64,000 nt of DNA from Flavobacterium filum DSM 17961 (GTDB taxonomy: Bacteria > Bacteroidota > Bacteroidia > Flavobacteriales > Flavobacteriaceae). Of the stretch, positions 59,601 through 64,000 are shown piece after piece. Within the stretch, counting starts at the first letter, position 1. Every line of letters begins with the position of its first letter. A program made the position numbers and the translations under genes. The stretch covers positions 1-64,000 of the forward strand of contig NZ_AUDM01000005.1 of assembly GCF_000425465.1 (NCBI RefSeq), read 5' to 3'. Below the pieces are notes generated by a model that had not been told where the DNA came from, ran no database searches, and saw nothing but the letters and a program-made list of their open reading frames with translations.

Positions 59601-62600
59601 TTGAAAACTGCTGCTTTTTCTATTTATGATGCTTCGGCCGGATCGGGTAAAACATTTACGTTGGTAAAAGAATACCTTAAAATCATTCTTACTTCTTCGC
59701 GAGATGATGCGTATAAGTCGATTTTAGCGATAACTTTCACCAACAAAGCGGTTGGTGAGATGAAAAGTAGAATTGTGGAAACCTTATCTGATTTGGCTTC
59801 TGATTCGCCCTCTGAAAAAGCAATTACGGTTGCCAATGCCATTGCTTCAGAAACGGATTTATCGCTCGAACGCATTTTTCAAAAGTCAAAAATTATTCTG
59901 AGAACCATAATTCATAATTATGCCGCCTTTGATATTTCTACTATTGATAAATTCACACATCGGGTTATTCGAACTTTTGCACATGATTTGAATTTGCCTT
60001 CTACTTTTGAAGTGTCTTTAGAAACACAAAATCTTTTGAATGAAGCCGTTGATGCTATCGTGGCAGAAGCCGGAAACGACGAGGTCTTGACCAAATTATT
60101 GGTTGATTTTACGATTGAAAAAGCAGATGATGACAAATCGTGGGATGTAACGAGAGATATTTTGGAGATTTCAAAATTGCTGACCAATGAAAACAATCGA
60201 ACGGAAATTGAGCATTACAAAGAAAAAGAATTGGAGGAATTTGTTGCTTTAAAAAAGAAATTACAACAAACCTGCAAACAATTAGAACATGAAGTCATGG
60301 ATTTGGCACAAAATGTCATGCGTTTGATTCATGACCATGATTTGGATGCTAAAGCTTTTACAAGAGGAACAGTTTATAACTATTTCAGTAAACATTCTCA
60401 AGGTGATTTTGAACTTAAATCCAATGTAGAATCTGCATTAAGCGAAGAAAATCGATATGCCAAAACAGTTCCTGCTGAACAAAAACAAGCTGTCGACAGC
60501 ATAACCCCTGAATTGCTTTCGACCTATTATATCATGTTGGAAAAAAAGCAAAATCTGTTGTTTTATGCCTCATTTTTAAAAAATATTACCCCTATGTCGT
60601 TATTGAATAAAGTGAGTCAGCAATTGCATAAAATTCAAGAAGAGCAAAACATTTTATCGATTGCCGAATTCAATGCGATTATTCATCAGGAAATTCAAAA
60701 CCAACCCGCACCGTTTATTTACGAACGAATGGGCGAGCGGTACAAACATTTTTTTATTGATGAATTTCAGGATACTTCGCAAATGCAATGGGAAAATCTG
60801 ATTCCATTGATTGACAATGCGTTGTCGAGTGAAGATTTAAATCAAGAACGGGGTTCATTGATGATTGTTGGCGATCCGAAGCAATCTATTTATCGATGGA
60901 GAGGTGGAAAAGCGGAACAATTTATTGCGTTAGGCAAAGACAAAAATCCGTTTCACAACCCGGATAAAGCCCTTTATTTTTTAGATACCAATTGGAGAAG
61001 TTACAGCCAAATTATAGATTTCAATAATCGATTTTTTCATTTTGTTTCCCGTTATTTTTTACATCTCGATTATAAAGAGTTGTATGAAAAACATTCCTTT
61101 CAAAAAGAAAATCATAAAAAAGGAGGGTTTGTTCGTTTTTCTTTTTTGCCGAGACCTACTGGAATGGAGGAAGAAGAAACAAAATCAGACTTGTATTTAG
61201 CAGAGGTGTTAAAAACAATTCATCTACTTACGGATAAAGGGTTTTCCTATCGGGATATGGTTGTTTTAATCCGAAAGAATGATTCCGGAATTGAAATTGC
61301 AAAATATTTAACGGAAAATAGTATTCCGATTGTTTCTTCAGAGTCGTTAATGTTGTTGAATTCAACCAAAGTGATGTTTATCATTCATTTTTTACGGTAT
61401 TTGAACAATGCCGCAAATGTTGATGCGAAAGCTAATATGCTGTATTTTATAGCGACTCATTCACAGGATAAATATCCGACACACGATTTTATTGCTTCCG
61501 GATTAACTTTTGAAAAAGAAGAAGAACTTGAGAATTGGTTGTTAGATTTTTCGTTATCCTTTTCGTTGAAAAAACTGCGAAAAATGCCATTATATGAAAC
61601 TGTGGAATCCATTATTCGCACTTTTATTCCTGTTGAGCAATTAGATGTATATGTTCAAGATTTGTTGGATAGGGTTTTGGAGCGAAGTGTAAGAAGTCAA
61701 AACAGCATAGCTGACTTTTTATATTTTTGGGATACACAATCGCACAAATTCAGCATTCCTTCTCCCGATGGTAATAACGCCATTCGAATTATGACCATTC
61801 ATAAGTCAAAAGGATTAGAATTTCCGGTGGTTATTTTTCCTTTTGCCGAAGAAAGTTATTCGAGTGCACCAAAAGACAAGTTATGGGTAGAGCATGAAGA
61901 TGAATCTATTTCTATACCAAAAGTGTTAATTGACAACAAACAAGAGGTGTTGAATTATGGCGAATCAGCTTCATCAGTTTATTTGCAAAAAAAGGAAGAA
62001 GAATTGTTGGATAATATTAATGTATTATATGTTGCTTTAACGCGAGCAGAAGAACAGTTGCACGTAATTTCAAGAATGAATTTAAATAAGAATGGCGAGA
62101 TGGTAAAAAGTAATATGACCACTTTTTTCTTGCAGTTTTTAGAAGATAATGGTGAATTTAATCCACAAAAATTAGTGTATGAATGGGGCTCACCTGAACG
62201 CATTTCAGTGGAAAGTAAAAAAACAAAACAAACGAAAATTATTCCGGCGATACAAGCTTCTCTACCAATTGACGCCATTAAAATTGCAAAAAGAGAAAGT
62301 CAAATGTGGGGAAGCACGACAAAAGAAGCAATTGAATATGGTAATGTGATTCATGCTATTGCGGCACAAATTAAGTCACATTTAGATGTCGTTAAAGCCA
62401 CTGAAAAAGCATTAGAAGATGGTTTAATCTCCCTTCACCAAAAAGAAATGGTGTCTGCTGTCATCAAAGATTTAGTTACTCATCCGGAAATAAAAATGTT
62501 TTTTGAGGAAAATGTCAAAATTTGGAATGAGCAAACTATTTTACGCAAAGGAATATCAGCCATAAAACCGGATCGCATTGTTTTGCAATCCAACAATAAA

Positions 62601-62753
62601 GCAATGCTTTTGGATTATAAAACCGGTAAACCGGAACCCAAACATCATAAGCAATTAGCTGAATATGAGGCTACTCTAAAAGAAATGGGTTTTGAAGTGA
62701 TAAAAAAGACTTTGGTTTACTTAGGTGATAAAGTTGAAATCGTAAATTTGTAA
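59601..62753 (+). CDS. AddA/RecB-like helicase-nuclease
   Basis: The 1050-aa protein is a UvrD-type superfamily 1 helicase fused to a C-terminal RecB-type nuclease. Walker A is GSGKT at residues 14-18 ([13 protein letters not shown]); Walker B and motif II read [27 protein letters not shown] and [14 protein letters not shown] are motifs V-VI. The nuclease has PDRIVLQ followed by LLDYKTGKP. The start is TTG 59601, since the conserved N-terminus begins there and no ATG is near. It should work with an AddB-type partner in double-strand-break repair, which is not in this window. kbl follows after 16 bp. Confidence 0.92.
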   Translation: MKTAAFSIYDASAGSGKTFTLVKEYLKIILTSSRDDAYKSILAITFTNKAVGEMKSRIVETLSDLASDSPSEKAITVANAIASETDLSLERIFQKSKIILRTIIHNYAAFDISTIDKFTHRVIRTFAHDLNLPSTFEVSLETQNLLNEAVDAIVAEAGNDEVLTKLLVDFTIEKADDDKSWDVTRDILEISKLLTNENNRTEIEHYKEKELEEFVALKKKLQQTCKQLEHEVMDLAQNVMRLIHDHDLDAKAFTRGTVYNYFSKHSQGDFELKSNVESALSEENRYAKTVPAEQKQAVDSITPELLSTYYIMLEKKQNLLFYASFLKNITPMSLLNKVSQQLHKIQEEQNILSIAEFNAIIHQEIQNQPAPFIYERMGERYKHFFIDEFQDTSQMQWENLIPLIDNALSSEDLNQERGSLMIVGDPKQSIYRWRGGKAEQFIALGKDKNPFHNPDKALYFLDTNWRSYSQIIDFNNRFFHFVSRYFLHLDYKELYEKHSFQKENHKKGGFVRFSFLPRPTGMEEEETKSDLYLAEVLKTIHLLTDKGFSYRDMVVLIRKNDSGIEIAKYLTENSIPIVSSESLMLLNSTKVMFIIHFLRYLNNAANVDAKANMLYFIATHSQDKYPTHDFIASGLTFEKEEELENWLLDFSLSFSLKKLRKMPLYETVESIIRTFIPVEQLDVYVQDLLDRVLERSVRSQNSIADFLYFWDTQSHKFSIPSPDGNNAIRIMTIHKSKGLEFPVVIFPFAEESYSSAPKDKLWVEHEDESISIPKVLIDNKQEVLNYGESASSVYLQKKEEELLDNINVLYVALTRAEEQLHVISRMNLNKNGEMVKSNMTTFFLQFLEDNGEFNPQKLVYEWGSPERISVESKKTKQTKIIPAIQASLPIDAIKIAKRESQMWGSTTKEAIEYGNVIHAIAAQIKSHLDVVKATEKALEDGLISLHQKEMVSAVIKDLVTHPEIKMFFEENVKIWNEQTILRKGISAIKPDRIVLQSNNKAMLLDYKTGKPEPKHHKQLAEYEATLKEMGFEVIKKTLVYLGDKVEIVNL

Positions 62754-62769
62754 AAATAAAAATAGAATC

Positions 62770-63963
62770 ATGTACGGCAAAATACAACAACATTTGCAAC
62801 AAGAGTTGGCAACCATTCAACAAAACGGATTATTTAAAAAAGAACGCATCATCACTTCACCACAAGGAGCGGAAATCACGATTTCAACAGGAGAAAAAGT
62901 GTTGAATTTCTGTGCGAACAATTATTTAGGTTTGTCCTCACACCCCGAAGTGATTAAAGCGGCAAAAGATGCTTTAGACACACATGGATTTGGAATGTCA
63001 TCGGTTCGATTTATTTGTGGAACACAAGACATACACAAAGAATTAGAAGCAAAAATTGCATCGTTTTATGGAACAGAAGACACCATTTTATATGCAGCAG
63101 CCTTTGATGCGAATGGTGGCGTTTTTGAACCGTTGTTAGGAGAAGAAGATGCCATTATTTCAGACAGTTTGAACCATGCTTCTATTATTGATGGTGTTCG
63201 TTTGTGTAAAGCAGCTCGCTATCGCTATGAAAACAATAACATGGTAGAATTGGAACAACAGTTAATTAAAGCTAATGAAGAAGGAAGACGTTTCAAATTA
63301 ATTGTAACCGATGGTGTATTTTCGATGGATGGTTTAGTAGCTCCTTTGGATAAAATTTGTGATTTGGCAGAACAATATGATGCAATGGTAATGGTAGATG
63401 AATGTCATGCTGCAGGATTTATCGGTGCTACCGGAAAAGGTACTATGGAAGCTAAAAAGGTAATGGGAAGAGTGGACATCATCACCGGAACATTAGGAAA
63501 AGCATTAGGAGGAGCTATGGGTGGCTACACAACTGCAAAAAAAGAAGTTATTGAAATTTTACGTCAACGTTCAAGACCTTATTTGTTTTCTAATTCGCTA
63601 GCACCATCAATAGTTGGGGCTTCGTTAAAGGTTTTTGAATTGCTAGAAAACGATCATTTTTTGCGAGACAAGTTAGAATGGAACACCGACTACTTTAAAA
63701 AAGGAATGAAAGCCGCCGGTTTTGATATTATTGACGGTGATTCTGCAATTGTTCCTGTGATGTTGTATGACGCAAAATTGTCGCAAACCATGGCAGATGA
63801 GTTGCTCAAAAAAGGGATTTATGTAATCGGATTCTTCTTTCCTGTAGTGCCAAAGGGTAAAGCAAGAATTAGGGTACAACTTTCAGCCGCCCATTCAAAA
63901 GAGCATTTAGATACAGCAATTGAAGCGTTCACTCAAGTAGGTAAAGAGTTGGGAGTAATATAG
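62770..63963 (+). CDS. kbl: Glycine C-acetyltransferase (2-amino-3-ketobutyrate CoA ligase)
   Basis: This PLP enzyme splits 2-amino-3-oxobutyrate, formed from threonine, into glycine and acetyl-CoA. The 397-aa protein has [45 protein letters not shown], the PLP lysine in [13 protein letters not shown] and a C-terminal [16 protein letters not shown]. The length is exact for the family. A threonine dehydrogenase partner is not in the window, which ends 37 bp after the stop codon. Confidence 0.96.
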   Translation: MYGKIQQHLQQELATIQQNGLFKKERIITSPQGAEITISTGEKVLNFCANNYLGLSSHPEVIKAAKDALDTHGFGMSSVRFICGTQDIHKELEAKIASFYGTEDTILYAAAFDANGGVFEPLLGEEDAIISDSLNHASIIDGVRLCKAARYRYENNNMVELEQQLIKANEEGRRFKLIVTDGVFSMDGLVAPLDKICDLAEQYDAMVMVDECHAAGFIGATGKGTMEAKKVMGRVDIITGTLGKALGGAMGGYTTAKKEVIEILRQRSRPYLFSNSLAPSIVGASLKVFELLENDHFLRDKLEWNTDYFKKGMKAAGFDIIDGDSAIVPVMLYDAKLSQTMADELLKKGIYVIGFFFPVVPKGKARIRVQLSAAHSKEHLDTAIEAFTQVGKELGVI

Positions 63964-64000
63964 TTTAGCAGTATTCTTATTAATATTTTTAACGTATTAT

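Overview
The window is a stretch of low-GC chromosome from a member of the Flavobacteriaceae, most likely Flavobacterium or a close relative. This rests on three kinds of evidence: -7 promoter boxes of the Bacteroidota type (TAnnTTTG), several secreted proteins with type IX secretion (T9SS) sorting tails, and family-specific genes such as an IPExxxVDY protein, a GldH-like lipoprotein, an LVIVD-repeat lipoprotein and Bacteroidota-type LspA and AddA. No rRNA, tRNA, CRISPR array, integrase or transposase was recognised.

Layout. 0-4 kb is a defence island: two small acidic proteins, a cytosine-5 methyltransferase with a fused helix-turn-helix, a convergent Eco47II-like restriction endonuclease and an HNH endonuclease. 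4-15 kb is core: recO, ileS, a DksA-like protein, lspA, 5-formyl-THF cyclo-ligase, a PLP decarboxylase and uvrC, followed by a patatin/outer-membrane-barrel protein. 17-20.5 kb holds tyrosine catabolism (hmgA, hppD) split by a four-helix-bundle gene and repeat arrays. 20.7-25.4 kb is accessory: a candidate small RNA, an M43 metalloprotease with two small lipoproteins, and the mobile mystery A/B (XRE plus Fic) pair. 25.6-34.9 kb is mainly core: DUF3108, kynA, an M23 peptidase, pgi, a cytochrome-b-like protein, an RlpA-like protein, a GldH-like protein, a CYTH protein, dinB and a PAS protein. 35.0-40.7 kb is an insertion of three T9SS-exported proteins (subtilase, delta-60 repeat protein, small CTD protein). 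40.7-47.2 kb is core: a Bax-inhibitor-1 protein, pyk, the IPExxxVDY gene, rnc, fabF, acpP, purN, rnhA. 47.3-55 kb is accessory: a fibre-like secreted protein, small hypotheticals, two XRE regulators with visible operators, and an operon of a metallopeptidase lipoprotein plus two paralogous exported proteins. 55.4-64 kb is core: a PfkB kinase, a PurF-like protein, twin small RNAs, sod, an AddA-like nuclease-helicase and kbl.

The most notable structure is not a single gene. Two accessory cassettes are each flanked by a displaced copy of the end of the neighbouring core gene: 246 bp of the Bax-inhibitor-1 3' end, with one mismatch, 5668 bp apart; and about 150 bp of the DUF3108 promoter and 5' end, 1594 bp apart. 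This resembles integration that regenerates the target gene, yet no recombinase gene is visible. Other points for follow-up are a 12-C tract inside the subtilase gene, twin 70-nt RNAs with covarying terminator stems, 7- and 8-bp-period degenerate arrays at gene borders (one of which encodes the patatin protein's signal peptide), a small membrane ORF broken at a slippery A-run, and the metallopeptidase-lipoprotein operon as a candidate toxin/immunity locus. All family assignments come from reading motifs by eye; no search was run.
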